A stretch of DNA of 64,000 nt. It comes from Limoniibacter endophyticus. Its GTDB lineage: Bacteria > Pseudomonadota > Alphaproteobacteria > Rhizobiales > Rhizobiaceae. Of the stretch, positions 18,390-28,555 are shown piece by piece. How positions within the stretch are numbered: the stretch's first letter is position 1; each line of letters opens with the position of its first letter. A program made the translations under genes and the position numbers. The notes below the pieces were generated by a model. That model did not search any database, was not told the DNA's origin, and was given only the letters and a program-made list of their open reading frames with translations. The stretch covers positions 310,001-374,000 of the forward strand of contig NZ_BMZO01000002.1 in NCBI RefSeq assembly GCF_014652835.1, given 5' to 3'.

Positions 18390-20258
18390 ATGGAGAGCGA
18401 CGAGATCGAGCAAAAGGGATTTCTGCGTCGCTTCGAAACGATAATCGACCCTTATGCCGATCCGGGCAGGGCTGTTCTGCCGAAGGATGCGATTCCGTTC
18501 ATCCTCTATTTTGCCAGGCAGGCCAAAGGGCCTTTCACGGTCCTGCTCATCATAGGCGGCCTGGTTGGTCTGGTTGATGCCGCTCTTTACTGGTCACTTG
18601 GCTGGTTGATCGACTTGCTTGATGGATCAAGCCCGCAAACGCTGTTTGCCGATCACGGCTGGCAGTTGCTCGGCATGGCGATGTTGCTGGTCATCATTCG
18701 CCCACTCATCATGATCGGGGCGGCCATCATCGAGCTGCAGATGATCTCGCCTGCCTTTTTTGCGCTCGTTCGCTGGCAGAGTTTCAAACGTGTGATCGAA
18801 CAGCCCTACAGCTTCTATCAAAATGATTTTGCGGGCCGTATCTCCACGAAGATCATGCAGGGTGGCGAGTCGGTCGGCGATTTCATCATCAACATCTTGC
18901 AGACCATGTGGTCGTTCCTGACCTTCGTGGTGCTGACGATCTCCATTCTTGCCACCGTCGATCCCTGGATGGGTGTTATCGTGGCGATGTGGATGGGCGC
19001 CTATGTCTGGGTGGCAAGGATATTGCTCCCCGAGGTCCGGCAAGCCGGCAAGAACCGCGCAGACCAGAGATCGGTCTTTACAGGCAGGATGGTCGATGCC
19101 TTTACCAACATCGTAGCAGTCAAGCTGTTTGACAGCGGACGCCACGAGCATGGCTATATTCGCGAAGGACAAAACGGGCTGCTCCAGGCGGTTCGGCGTT
19201 TGGGGCGCGCCATCACAAGGGTGCGCGGTGCTGTCGGTATTATCAACGGCTTTATGATGGCGCTGATCGGCGCGCTCGCTGTCTACCGCTGGACCCTGGG
19301 ACAAGCGAGCCCCGGCGAAATTGCTGCCGCCATGGGGCTGGTTTTCCGACTCAACCAGATGTCGGGCTGGATGATGTTTAATATTAACGGGCTGATCCGT
19401 GATTTCGGCACCATTCAGGATGCTACGAGCACGATTTCCGTCGATCCTGCCATCAAGGACAAGCCGAAGGCAAAAGAGCTTTCGCGCGTGGAGGGCGACC
19501 TTCGTTTTGATTCGGTCGATTTCCATTATGGCAAGGGCGCTGGGATTTTCGAGAAGCTCGATCTTCATGTGAGACCGAAGGAGCGCGTCGCATTGGTCGG
19601 TCCATCGGGAGCTGGCAAGACGACCATCGTTAATCTAGCGCTTCGTCTGTTCGACGTTGAAAGCGGGCGGGTGACGATAGACGGCCATGACGTGCGCGAC
19701 GTCACGCAATCGAGCCTGCGCGCGCAGTTTGGCGTTGTCAGCCAGGAGCCAATGCTGATGCACCGCTCGATTCGAGATAATATTGCCTATGGCAAGCCGG
19801 AAGCATCCGACGAGGAAATCATTGCCGCGGCAAAAAAGGCGAGGGCTCATGATTTTATTCTGGGAGTTTCCGATCCGAAAGGGCGCAAAGGCTACGACGC
19901 GCATGTGGGCGAGCGGGGTGTGAAGCTTTCAGGTGGACAGCGCCAGCGCATCGCGATTGCGCGCATGATCCTGAAGGACGCGCCGATCCTCATCTTGGAC
20001 GAGGCGACGTCCGCTCTGGACTCGGAAGTCGAAGCGGCAATCCAGGAAAATCTCGCCGACATGATGGAGGGACGCACGGTTATTGCAATCGCACACCGGC
20101 TCTCGACCATCGCAGCTCTTGATCGTCTGATCGTGCTCGACAAGGGCCGGATCGTCGAGGAAGGAAGCCATGAAGAGCTGGTGGCGAAGAATGGTCTCTA
20201 TGCTCGCCTTTGGAAGCGCCAGTCCGGCGGGTTCCTCGCGCAGGCGGCGGCAGAGTAA
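18390..20258 (+). CDS. ABC exporter half-transporter (TMD-NBD), second of pair
   Basis: 622-aa paralogue of the preceding exporter: N-terminal membrane domain, then an NBD with Walker A GPSGAGKTTI, signature LSGGQRQRIAIAR, ILDEATSALD and AHRLST. Both catalytic glutamates are kept, so both sites of a heterodimer would hydrolyse ATP. The N-terminus carries a charged extension (about 45 aa) before the first helix. Substrate not predictable. Confidence 0.9.
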   Translation: MESDEIEQKGFLRRFETIIDPYADPGRAVLPKDAIPFILYFARQAKGPFTVLLIIGGLVGLVDAALYWSLGWLIDLLDGSSPQTLFADHGWQLLGMAMLLVIIRPLIMIGAAIIELQMISPAFFALVRWQSFKRVIEQPYSFYQNDFAGRISTKIMQGGESVGDFIINILQTMWSFLTFVVLTISILATVDPWMGVIVAMWMGAYVWVARILLPEVRQAGKNRADQRSVFTGRMVDAFTNIVAVKLFDSGRHEHGYIREGQNGLLQAVRRLGRAITRVRGAVGIINGFMMALIGALAVYRWTLGQASPGEIAAAMGLVFRLNQMSGWMMFNINGLIRDFGTIQDATSTISVDPAIKDKPKAKELSRVEGDLRFDSVDFHYGKGAGIFEKLDLHVRPKERVALVGPSGAGKTTIVNLALRLFDVESGRVTIDGHDVRDVTQSSLRAQFGVVSQEPMLMHRSIRDNIAYGKPEASDEEIIAAAKKARAHDFILGVSDPKGRKGYDAHVGERGVKLSGGQRQRIAIARMILKDAPILILDEATSALDSEVEAAIQENLADMMEGRTVIAIAHRLSTIAALDRLIVLDKGRIVEEGSHEELVAKNGLYARLWKRQSGGFLAQAAAE

Positions 20259-20578
20259 TCTGACAGGCTGGCAATTTGGCTGCTGCCGTTTGCGAAAGAA
20301 CGAGCACAAGAGGTTTCCGATTCGGAGTCAGATTGTGCAGCGCATAGGTGTTTCGGCGAGCTTGGCGCGTGTCGCGCGCTTCAGATCCAAGCAAACTCTG
20401 CAAAACCCGCTCTCTGCCCTGCGTCAATCTGCCCGACCCAGCCTCTGCGACGCTGTCAGGGCTTGACGGATGCGTGAAAGCAAACTCTGATTGTGTAAAT
20501 CTCTGCCGAGTGCCGGTGGAGACGGAGGGAGCGGGTTGAGGAGCCCGTGGCACGCTGAGGCAGGAGGACCCAAGCGCT
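20259..20578. other. petA upstream region
   Basis: 320 bp without a gene. The 12-mer AAGCAAACTCTG occurs twice about 90 bp apart (20390 and 20480 areas). AGGAGG at about 20562 is the likely petA ribosome-binding site, though its spacing to the GTG start is rather long. Confidence 0.45.
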
Positions 20579-21142
20579 GTGAGTACCGACGATAAAGTTG
20601 ACCCAGGCCGACGCGATTTTCTTTATATCGCAACCGGTGCTGCCGCCGCAGTGGGGGCAGCCGGCGTCGCCTGGCCATTCATCGATCAGATGCGCCCCGA
20701 TGCATCGACGCTGGCGCTCGCCACCGTCGAGATCGATGTTTCAGCCCTGGAGCCAGGCATGTCGCTGACGGCGAAATGGCGTGGCAAGCCGATCTTCATC
20801 CGTAATCGCACCGAAAAAGAACTCGAGGAAGCGCGAGCCGTGCAGCTCTCCGAGCTGAAGGACCCGATTGCCCGAAACGAGAATCTGGCTCCGGATGCGG
20901 AGGCGACGGATCTCGATCGCTCGGCGGGAGAGGGTAAGGAAAACTGGATCGTCATGGTCGGCTCCTGCACGCATCTCGGTTGCGTTCCACTTGGTCAGGC
21001 AGGCGATTTCAACGGTTGGTTCTGCCCCTGTCACGGATCTCACTACGATACGGCGGGGCGTATTCGTAAAGGGCCGGCGCCGACAAATCTTCTGGTCCCG
21101 ACATTCGAATTCATTTCCGACACGACGATTCGCATCGGTTAG
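20579..21142 (+). CDS. petA: Ubiquinol-cytochrome c reductase iron-sulfur subunit (Rieske)
   Basis: 187-aa Rieske protein of the cytochrome bc1 complex, which carries electrons from ubiquinol to cytochrome c1. An N-terminal twin-arginine-type stretch (GRRDFLYIATG) and membrane helix precede the 2Fe-2S ligands CTHLGC and CPCHGS. Start is GTG 20579 with AGGAGG upstream. An SGSCTHLG-like GSCTHLG loop supports a functional cluster. First gene of petABC. Confidence 0.95.
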   Translation: MSTDDKVDPGRRDFLYIATGAAAAVGAAGVAWPFIDQMRPDASTLALATVEIDVSALEPGMSLTAKWRGKPIFIRNRTEKELEEARAVQLSELKDPIARNENLAPDAEATDLDRSAGEGKENWIVMVGSCTHLGCVPLGQAGDFNGWFCPCHGSHYDTAGRIRKGPAPTNLLVPTFEFISDTTIRIG

Positions 21143-21256
21143 GGCAGCGCGGTTTCTCGCGCGCCAGCAATGCATCGTTTCGATAGTAAAAAGCGGTGAC
21201 GACGGGGAGGATACCTCGAAACCGCACTCCGGCCAGACAGGCAGAGGGGGACATTC

Positions 21257-22546
21257 ATGAGCAGTGGACACTCGACCTACACGCCCAAGACGGGCATCGA
21301 ACGCTGGTTCGACGCCCGTATGCCGCTGCCGCGGCTGGTGCATGATTCCTTCGTGTCCTACCCGGTGCCGCGCAACCTGAACTATGCCTATACGTTCGGC
21401 GGCATTCTGGCGATCATGCTGGTGGCGCAGATCATCACCGGTGTGGTTCTCGCCATGCATTACGCGGCCAGCACGGGCGTGGCGTTCAATTCCGTCGAGA
21501 AGATCATGCGCGACGTGAACTCCGGCTGGCTGTTGCGCTATATGCACTCCAATGGCGCGTCCTTCTTCTTTATCGCCGTTTATATCCACATATTCCGCGG
21601 CCTTTATTACGGCTCCTACAAGGCGCCCCGCGAGCTGCTCTGGATCCTGGGCTGCATCATCTATCTCCTGATGATGGCGACGGCCTTCATGGGCTACGTG
21701 CTGCCTTGGGGACAGATGAGCTTCTGGGGTGCGACCGTTATCACTGGTTTCTTCACCGCCATTCCGCTGGTGGGGGAATGGATCCAGCAGCTTCTGCTTG
21801 GCGGATTTGCGGTCGATAATCCGACCCTCAACCGCTTCTTCTCGCTGCACTATCTCTTGCCTTTCATGATCGCCGGCGTCGTGGTGCTCCATATCTGGGC
21901 ACTGCACGTGACAGGGCAGACAAACCCGACAGGCATCGAGATCAAGGCCAAGACCGACACGCTGCCCTTCACGCCTTACGCGACCATCAAGGACGCCTTC
22001 GGGATGATCGTGTTTCTCGCGGTCTTTGCCTATTTCATCTTCTACATTCCGAATTATCTCGGTCATCCCGACAATTACATCGAAGCAAATTCGCTCAAGA
22101 CGCCGGCCCATATTGTGCCGGAATGGTACTTCCTGCCCTTCTACGCGATCCTGCGTGCCGTAACCTTCAACATTGGGCCGATCGATTCCAAGCTCGGTGG
22201 CGTGCTTGCCATGTTTGGCGCGATCGCGGTGCTGTTTTTCGTGCCGTGGCTGGACACGTCGAAGGTTCGCTCTGCTGTCTATCGTCCGCTCTACAAGTTC
22301 TTCTTTTGGCTTTTCGCGTTCAACGCGCTGTTTCTGGGCTGGTTGGGATCACGCCCGGCGGAGGGTGTCTATGTTGTGCTGTCGCAGGCATCATCGCTGT
22401 TCTATTTCGCCTTCTTCCTGATCATCATGCCGGTATTAGGTCTGATCGAGACGCCTAAACGCATTCCAAACTCGATCACCGAAGCTGTGTTGGAGAAAAA
22501 CCGCAGGACGACGCCCGAAAACGTCGAGCGCGTGGGAGCGGAATGA
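21257..22546 (+). CDS. petB: Cytochrome b of the bc1 complex
   Basis: 429-aa polytopic membrane protein carrying hemes bL and bH and forming the Qo and Qi quinone sites. Seen are [17 protein letters not shown] (Qo region) and the [14 protein letters not shown] motif. Length is typical for alphaproteobacterial cytochrome b. The stop overlaps the start of petC by 4 nt. Confidence 0.96.
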   Translation: MSSGHSTYTPKTGIERWFDARMPLPRLVHDSFVSYPVPRNLNYAYTFGGILAIMLVAQIITGVVLAMHYAASTGVAFNSVEKIMRDVNSGWLLRYMHSNGASFFFIAVYIHIFRGLYYGSYKAPRELLWILGCIIYLLMMATAFMGYVLPWGQMSFWGATVITGFFTAIPLVGEWIQQLLLGGFAVDNPTLNRFFSLHYLLPFMIAGVVVLHIWALHVTGQTNPTGIEIKAKTDTLPFTPYATIKDAFGMIVFLAVFAYFIFYIPNYLGHPDNYIEANSLKTPAHIVPEWYFLPFYAILRAVTFNIGPIDSKLGGVLAMFGAIAVLFFVPWLDTSKVRSAVYRPLYKFFFWLFAFNALFLGWLGSRPAEGVYVVLSQASSLFYFAFFLIIMPVLGLIETPKRIPNSITEAVLEKNRRTTPENVERVGAE

Positions 22547-23406
22547 TGCTGAAATTCAAATATGCCGCTTTGGCACTCCTTGGCTTCAGCCTGCTTGGTG
22601 CGCCGGTCTCAGCTCAGGAAGAGGCGGAGGGCGAGCACGCCACGCCGCATTATCCTCTGAAGAAGCCGGAACCGATCGACTGGTCCTTCGCTGGCCCTTT
22701 CGGCACGTTCGATAAGGGGCAGCTGCAGCGCGGCTTCAAGGTCTATCGCGAAGTCTGCTCGGCCTGCCATTCGATGAGCCTCGTCTCGTTCCGCACTCTG
22801 GAGGGATTGGGCTATACCGAGGGGCAGATTCGTACGATCGCGGGTGAATATGAGATTGAGGACGGTCCAAATGCCGACGGCGAGATGTTTACGCGCGCAG
22901 GTATACCATCCGACTATTTTCCGTCGCCCTACCCGAATGCCGAAGCGGCAGCAGCGTCCAACAATGGTGCAGCACCACCGGATTTCTCGCTGATTGCAAA
23001 GGCGCGCACCGTGGAGCGTGGCTTCCCGACCTTCGTCTACGACATCTTCACCCAGTACGCGGAAGGCGGACCGGATTATATTCATAATCTGCTGACGAGC
23101 TACGGCGAGGAGGCGCCGGCCCATGTGGAGATCGCCGAAGGCACGTATTACAATCCGGCCTTCATAGCGGGTCCAGCACTCGCCATGGCGCAACCAATCC
23201 AGGACGACCAGGTCACGTATGATGACGGCAGCCCGCAGACGGTCGAGCAATATTCGCGCGATGTCTCGGCCTTCCTCATGTGGGCGGCAGAACCGCATCT
23301 GGAAGCGCGCAAGGCCTTGGGCTTCAAAGTGATGCTCTTCCTTGGTCTGCTGGGCGTGCTGCTTTATCTGACCAAGCGTCGTGTCTGGTCAAATGTCGAG
23401 CATTGA
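22543..23406 (+). CDS. petC: Cytochrome c1
   Basis: 287-aa periplasmic cytochrome with a cleavable signal peptide (ending VSAQ), one heme c site (CSACH near residue 73) and a C-terminal membrane anchor (about 262-280, [13 protein letters not shown]). Together with petA and petB it forms the complete three-subunit bacterial bc1 complex. Confidence 0.95.
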   Translation: MMLKFKYAALALLGFSLLGAPVSAQEEAEGEHATPHYPLKKPEPIDWSFAGPFGTFDKGQLQRGFKVYREVCSACHSMSLVSFRTLEGLGYTEGQIRTIAGEYEIEDGPNADGEMFTRAGIPSDYFPSPYPNAEAAAASNNGAAPPDFSLIAKARTVERGFPTFVYDIFTQYAEGGPDYIHNLLTSYGEEAPAHVEIAEGTYYNPAFIAGPALAMAQPIQDDQVTYDDGSPQTVEQYSRDVSAFLMWAAEPHLEARKALGFKVMLFLGLLGVLLYLTKRRVWSNVEH

Positions 23407-23447
23407 TTGCGAGCAGGGGCCGGTGCATTGCCACCGGCCTTGCGATA

Positions 23448-23789
23448 TCATTTGAAGACGATGAGAGCGCCAGCGGAAATCAGCAATGTGCAGAGCCAGC
23501 CGATCAGAACGCCTTCGCTGACTTTGTGTGCGAGCTGCACATTCAATGTGTCGTTAAAGTGTTTTTCATGGCTGCCATTCGCAGAGTACACCGCCGAAAT
23601 GCCACCTTGAGCGTAAGTGGACGCGGAAGCGTTTGAACTGAACCTGCGAGCGACCAGAACAGATTTTCTGTCTGCAACGGAAAGCGCTAAGATTTGTCCT
23701 GCTAGTCCACTGCCTAATACAATCAGATCATATTGATTTTTTAACTGGTCGGATTCGCCCGTGGAAAATCTCGAAAATCTATAATTTCT
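23448..23789 (-). pseudogene. Start-less nadB (L-aspartate oxidase) N-terminal remnant
   Basis: An open frame of 113 codons between stops with no ATG at its head. Codons 20-82 (23544-23732) read like the N-terminus of L-aspartate oxidase: YDLIVLGSGLAG (FAD-binding GxGxxG), then TYAQGGISAV and HEKHFNDTL, matching the family's AQGGIAA and H-x3-DTL. After that the similarity stops and the frame ends in a hydrophobic tail (VLIGWLCTLLISAGALIVF). The flanking DNA is markedly AT-rich compared with neighbours. Best explained as a gene fragment, possibly fused to another broken end. Confidence 0.55.
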
Positions 23790-23918
23790 TTAATTTATTA
23801 TATTTGAAATTATCTTTTATTATTGGTTCGCGAATAATCCACGCGCAGATATGCTCTTGTAAACGTTGGGTTGCAGGGATGCTAAAGTGGTGCAGGGTGA
23901 TACGAAATGGTGAGAGGG

Positions 23919-23947
23919 TTGACGCCGCTTGTCCGGTGGCCCATAGC
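23919..23947 (+). promoter_or_regulatory. Candidate ychF promoter
   Basis: TTGACG (23919-23924), a 17-bp spacer and CATAGC (23942-23947), 38 bp before the ychF ATG. Confidence 0.35.
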
Positions 23948-23985
23948 CTGCGACAAGATTTTCCAGTTGCGACAAGGCTTCATCC

Positions 23986-25089
23986 ATGGGTTTTCAATGC
24001 GGTATCGTCGGCCTGCCGAATGTCGGCAAGTCCACACTGTTCAATGCGCTGACCAAGACGGCGGCAGCACAGGCCGCGAACTATCCGTTCTGCACCATCG
24101 AGCCGAATACGGGTGAAGTGGCCGTGCCGGATCCGCGCCTGAAGAAGCTGGCTGACACCGCCAAATCCAAGGAAATAATCCCGACCCGTATCTCCTTCGT
24201 GGACATTGCCGGCCTCGTGCGGGGGGCTTCGAAGGGCGAAGGTCTTGGTAACCAGTTCCTTGCCAATATTCGTGAAGTCGATGCTATCGTACATGTGCTG
24301 CGTTGCTTTGAGGACGACGATATTACTCATGTCGAAGGCCGCATCAATCCGGTAGCCGATGCAGAGGTGGTCGAAACCGAGCTGATGCTGGCTGATCTGG
24401 AAAGCATCGAGCGCCGTATCGTGCAGATGCGCAAGCGCGCGCAACTGAAAGACAAGGAAGCGCTAGCAACAGTTCCGGTAATGGAGCGTGTGCTGGAACT
24501 TCTGCAGGACGGCAAGCCTGCGCGTCTTCTCCTGAAGGAATTCGCTCCAGATGAGATTGCGATCCTGAACGGGCTCAACCTGCTGACCTCTCATCCTGTT
24601 CTCTACGTGTGCAATGTCTCGGAAGGCGAAGCCGCCACCGGCAATGCGCACACCAGGGCCGTCGAGGAGATGGCCGCCAATCAAGGTGCAGGCACTGTTG
24701 TCATTTCCGCCGCCATCGAGGCGGAGGTCGCGCAATTGCCGGAAGAGGATGCGCAGGAGTTCCTGAAGGATCTTGGCCTCGAAGAGCCCGGCCTGGATAA
24801 GCTGATCCGCGCTGGCTATGACCTCCTGCATCTCATCACCTATTTCACGGTCGGCCCGAAGGAATGCCGTGCCTGGACGATCCGCGTCGGCACCAAGGCT
24901 CCGCAGGCCGCGGGTGTGATCCATACGGATTTCGAGCGCGGCTTTATTCGTGCCCAGACCATTTCCTATAATGATTTTGTCACACTGGGCGGCGAAGTCG
25001 CAGCCAAGGAAGCTGGCAAGGCGCGCGATGAAGGCAAGGAATACGTTGTGCAGGATGGCGACGTGCTCATGTTCAAGTTCAATACATAG
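23986..25089 (+). CDS. ychF: Redox-regulated ATPase YchF
   Basis: 367-aa Obg-family P-loop protein that prefers ATP and associates with ribosomes. G1 is GLPNVGKSTLFN (about 8-19), then NYPFCTIEPN and DIAGLVRGASKGEGLGN. The C-terminal TGS-like domain ends with the typical VQDGDVLMFKFN. Length matches the family (363-367 aa). Confidence 0.96.
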   Translation: MGFQCGIVGLPNVGKSTLFNALTKTAAAQAANYPFCTIEPNTGEVAVPDPRLKKLADTAKSKEIIPTRISFVDIAGLVRGASKGEGLGNQFLANIREVDAIVHVLRCFEDDDITHVEGRINPVADAEVVETELMLADLESIERRIVQMRKRAQLKDKEALATVPVMERVLELLQDGKPARLLLKEFAPDEIAILNGLNLLTSHPVLYVCNVSEGEAATGNAHTRAVEEMAANQGAGTVVISAAIEAEVAQLPEEDAQEFLKDLGLEEPGLDKLIRAGYDLLHLITYFTVGPKECRAWTIRVGTKAPQAAGVIHTDFERGFIRAQTISYNDFVTLGGEVAAKEAGKARDEGKEYVVQDGDVLMFKFNT

Positions 25090-25200
25090 GCTGATGAACG
25101 ACCGCGCTCTTCCGACGTCGCTTCGACGGGAGTATCCCGACAAGGCCGGCGCTGGACGGTTTATGCCATTTCTAAGGTATACGATATGGAAGGGTGATAA

Positions 25201-26163
25201 ATGCTTCAGGCCTATGTCGTTTCTGGTGGCAAGCTAGTTCCTACCCCTCTTGAGGAGGGCGTAAGGCCTGTCTGGATCGACCTCTTCAACCCCTCCGAAG
25301 AGTCTATGCGTACGGCGGAAGTTGCCGTGCCACACATAGAGGTGCCGACGCGCGACGAGATGGAAGAGATCGAGCTCTCTTCCCGCCTCTACGTCTATCA
25401 GGGTGCCATTTATCTAACCGCTGTTTTGCCCACGAAAGCCGATACGGATCAGCCCGAACTCGTGCCGATCACCTTCGTGCTTTCCGGGCAGCAATTGGTG
25501 ACGATACGTTTTCACGAGCCCAAGGCTCTGATGACTTTCGCGCAGCGCACGCAGTTCACGACCATTGCATGCAATGATGGCGAGGACATTCTGATCGGTC
25601 TTCTGGAATCGATCATTGAGCATCTGGCCGACCATCTTGAGCGGGTCGGGCGCGAGATCGATCTTGTCGGTCGTGTGATCTTCAACAAGGCCGTCGGTCA
25701 TTCCTCCAAGCGCAATGACGAGCTTCTTTCGGTACTTCATCAGATCGGCGCCAAGGAGGAATTTGCCTCGCGGATGCGTGAAAGCCTCACCACTCTCGTC
25801 CGCCTGCCACCTTTCCTGCTGGTACAGCCCGGGCGTTCCAAGGAAAACAAAGGGCGGCTGAAGTCCGTATCACGCGATATGGATGCGCTGGTGCGCCACG
25901 CCGACTTCCTTTCGCAAAAGGTTGCGTTTTTGCTCGACGCGACCCTCGGCATGATCGGAGTTGAACAGAACGCGATCATCAAGATAGTCTCGGTTGCCGC
26001 CGTCGTCTTTCTGCCGCCGACGCTCGTCGCCTCGATTTACGGCATGAACTTCGACATTATGCCCGAGTTGAAATGGGCGCTTGGCTATCCAATGGCGCTC
26101 GGCATGATGGCGGTTGCGGCGATCTTGCCCTATCTCTATTTCAAGAAGAAAGGCTGGCTCTAG
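25201..26163 (+). CDS. corA: CorA-family magnesium transporter
   Basis: 320-aa divalent-cation channel protein. A large cytoplasmic N-terminal domain precedes two C-terminal helices, with the pore signature YGMNFD (about residues 279-284) at the end of the first. Ends with the basic tail FKKKGW. Probably Mg2+, though CorA relatives can carry Co2+ or Ni2+. Monocistronic between ychF and a convergent membrane protein gene. Confidence 0.92.
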   Translation: MLQAYVVSGGKLVPTPLEEGVRPVWIDLFNPSEESMRTAEVAVPHIEVPTRDEMEEIELSSRLYVYQGAIYLTAVLPTKADTDQPELVPITFVLSGQQLVTIRFHEPKALMTFAQRTQFTTIACNDGEDILIGLLESIIEHLADHLERVGREIDLVGRVIFNKAVGHSSKRNDELLSVLHQIGAKEEFASRMRESLTTLVRLPPFLLVQPGRSKENKGRLKSVSRDMDALVRHADFLSQKVAFLLDATLGMIGVEQNAIIKIVSVAAVVFLPPTLVASIYGMNFDIMPELKWALGYPMALGMMAVAAILPYLYFKKKGWL

Positions 26164-26181
26164 CAGCCAGCCGCCCTCTGT

Positions 26182-27273
26182 TCAAAGGCGGACAGGGGGT
26201 AACCTGTCGCGCATCTTCGCTGGCAGAAGCTTCAGTGCCTGTGCGCGGAAGAATTGCCAGCCAATGCCGATCGTCAGAACAATTATGCCGACAATCAACA
26301 TTGTCACGTAAGCCATGAAATCCGGCGCTGTGTCGTTGTAGAGCAGTGTCCCGATTGAGATGCCGAGTGACAGCAGGCCCGATGTAACAAAGGCGCGGCG
26401 GTCGATGAGAACACCGATTCCCATGAAACAGGCAACAATAGCGATGACGAGGAGCGGCTCTTTGCCATAGAGCACCGTTTCAATGCTCGCATCATGCAGC
26501 GCAGGTGAGAGAGTAAAGGACAGCATGGAGCCGAGCAAAGCCGGTGCGGTGATCAGGTGCAGCCAGAAGGCTACATCGGAGCGCCGGGTGACACGAAGGC
26601 GATCCGAAAGATCAAATCGCATCGCGAGCGTAAAGAGAGCCAGCGCGGTGACGAGCGCGAGCGACGACATCGCCAGGGGGTGATCGTCGACCATCTGTGG
26701 CAGGCCATAGATCATGTCGATCAGCTTCAGCATCGCCACAAAGACAGAGGCAAAAATTCCGGTCAGGATGATGCCAAGCGCGATCGGCGTCTTGTAACGC
26801 AGATAATAGGGTAGAAGAAGAACTGGAACGGTGAGGACCATGGCCAGCATTCGGCTCAACGCCTCGTCCAATCCAGCGGTTTCGACAGAATACAACGTCA
26901 AACCAGCCGCGCTGACAAACAGGGTGAACAGGACGGACAGCACGACCGCCGGGAGTGCAAGACGCTGCCGCCTCACCAGAATCTCGCTCAGCAGCACACT
27001 GGCCAGAATGCCGCCGTATGGTCCTGACACGCCCCAGATGCCGAGGAGGCCAATCACGACGCCGATGGTAATCAAAATATCGTGGAAGCCCCGCACAAAG
27101 CGCGGCGCCTCGGTTTCCTCGACTGCCGGCCATTCATCATCGTGCCATGCGCGTAAAGTTTCCGGCTGGGGTCCGAGTTTTTCTTCCAGAAACGGTTCCA
27201 GCGTTCGAGCCTGCTCATGGCTGATCAGATTTCGATCCGCCGCACTGGCGAGCGCATTCCTTAAATCGGTCAT
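26182..27273 (-). CDS. Polytopic membrane protein of unknown function
   Basis: 363-aa protein: about 75 soluble N-terminal residues with conserved-looking ISHEQARTLEPFLEEKLG, then roughly ten hydrophobic helices to the end (for example DILITIGVVIGLLGIWGVSG). The soluble head followed by a helix bundle resembles DUF2157-type membrane proteins, but I cannot confirm that. Start set at ATG 27273; an upstream in-frame start would run into the region ahead of the divergent MaoC gene. Confidence 0.7.
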   Translation of the reverse strand: MTDLRNALASAADRNLISHEQARTLEPFLEEKLGPQPETLRAWHDDEWPAVEETEAPRFVRGFHDILITIGVVIGLLGIWGVSGPYGGILASVLLSEILVRRQRLALPAVVLSVLFTLFVSAAGLTLYSVETAGLDEALSRMLAMVLTVPVLLLPYYLRYKTPIALGIILTGIFASVFVAMLKLIDMIYGLPQMVDDHPLAMSSLALVTALALFTLAMRFDLSDRLRVTRRSDVAFWLHLITAPALLGSMLSFTLSPALHDASIETVLYGKEPLLVIAIVACFMGIGVLIDRRAFVTSGLLSLGISIGTLLYNDTAPDFMAYVTMLIVGIIVLTIGIGWQFFRAQALKLLPAKMRDRLPPVRL

Positions 27274-27458
27274 TAGTGGCTTCCGGTTGTTATACCGCCG
27301 CATGTGCAATGATTTTGGTGCGCCGCGCAACAAGGGTTGCGACCGCTCTGGAACCAAGCCGTCTTAAAAGGAACGCAGAACAGCGTCGTCCGGGCAATTT
27401 TATCTTGAAGGGTAAAGCGCATCCCGCCATTGTGTGGAGGACAAAATCAGGATGTGCT

Positions 27459-27920
27459 GTGACGAAAACATTTGCCTATGAGGACCTGCAGCCCGGCGTC
27501 CGTATCTCGCTTGGGACGAAGAAGGTCGAAGCCGCAGAGATTATCGAATTTGCCAGCGAATTCGATCCGCAGCCGATGCATCTGGATGAGGAGGCTGGAA
27601 AAGCGAGCATTCTTGGCGGGTTGTCGGCGTCCGGCTGGCACACGGCTTCGATGTTCATGCGCCTTTTCTGTGACGGATTGTTGCTGAACTCGACCGGGCA
27701 GGGATCGCCGGGCCTCGACTATGCGCGGTGGAAGAAACCCGTTCTGGCTGGCGATACGCTTGAAGCCTTTGTTACCGCAGTTGAGGCGCGGCTGTTGAAA
27801 TCGCGCCCCGGTGTCGGGGTGGTCACGCTTGAAGGCGAAATGATTAATCAGGAGGGCGAAGTGGTCATGGAACTGCGCAACGCCGTTATGTTCCGCACGC
27901 GCGCGGGCGCCGCAGCATGA
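27459..27920 (+). CDS. MaoC-like hot-dog dehydratase, first of pair
   Basis: 153-aa MaoC-like protein (hydratase/dehydratase on acyl thioesters). The catalytic-type signature FDPQPMHLDEEAG is at about residues 35-47, then GLSASGWHTAS. GTG 27459 is preferred, with AGGA 6-8 nt upstream. It overlaps the following MaoC gene by 4 nt, and the two share about 40 percent of residues in the core by eye, suggesting a duplicated pair that may form a heteromer. Confidence 0.85.
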   Translation: MTKTFAYEDLQPGVRISLGTKKVEAAEIIEFASEFDPQPMHLDEEAGKASILGGLSASGWHTASMFMRLFCDGLLLNSTGQGSPGLDYARWKKPVLAGDTLEAFVTAVEARLLKSRPGVGVVTLEGEMINQEGEVVMELRNAVMFRTRAGAAA

Positions 27921-28357
27921 CACAAGACATGTTCCGCATGGACGAGCGTATTCTGCTCGGCAAACATCTGTTTACCGCTGACGATATCATCCGCTTTGCC
28001 ACGAAATTCGATCCGCAGATTTTTCACCTCGACGAAGAGGCGGCAAAGCAAAGCGTTCTCGGCGGCCTGTGTGCTTCCGGCTGGCATACTGCCTCGCTTT
28101 GGATGCGCTACAACCTCGCCGCAATGCGGAGCGAGCCGGGGCCGCAATTCGGCCCTTCGCCAGGGATCAAGAACTTGAAATGGATCAAGCCTGCCTATGC
28201 CGGCAGCACCGTCACCTATTATCGCACCTCGAAGGCAATCCGGCCGTTGGCCAGCCGCCCTGGCTGGAGCATGCTGACCGGATTGGCGGAAGCCGAAAAC
28301 CAGGATGGGGAGCTGATCTTGTCCTTCGAGACGGCGGTGCTGGTGAGGATGGCCTAG
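27917..28357 (+). CDS. MaoC-like hot-dog dehydratase, second of pair
   Basis: 146-aa paralogue of the upstream gene. It retains the FDPQIFHLDEEAA signature (D and H kept, P replaced by I) and GLCASGWHTAS. ATG 27917 overlaps the upstream stop (ATGA). Substrate unknown; MaoC-like enzymes act in fatty-acid, polyhydroxyalkanoate or ethylmalonyl-CoA-type pathways, none of which is indicated by neighbours. Confidence 0.85.
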   Translation: MTQDMFRMDERILLGKHLFTADDIIRFATKFDPQIFHLDEEAAKQSVLGGLCASGWHTASLWMRYNLAAMRSEPGPQFGPSPGIKNLKWIKPAYAGSTVTYYRTSKAIRPLASRPGWSMLTGLAEAENQDGELILSFETAVLVRMA

Positions 28358-28555
28358 ATAAGGGAGGGGAGACAGGCTCTCAACGGATGGGGCTTGCTTC
28401 TTTACGTTTCTGCGCGAGATCATGACGGCAGCAAGCGGTTACAATGCCGGCCTGTATATTACCGAGAACGGCCGCTGGGTCTTGGCGCCAGGCGAAGTCT
28501 TTCGAAAAGCTTCGCGTGTCTGTTTTGTGGCGCAATCGAGGAATGGATTTGTTGC

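Noticed and set aside
20741-22111. 456-codon minus-strand frame over petA/petB
   Set aside because: Antisense to cytochrome bc1 genes with unmistakable motifs.
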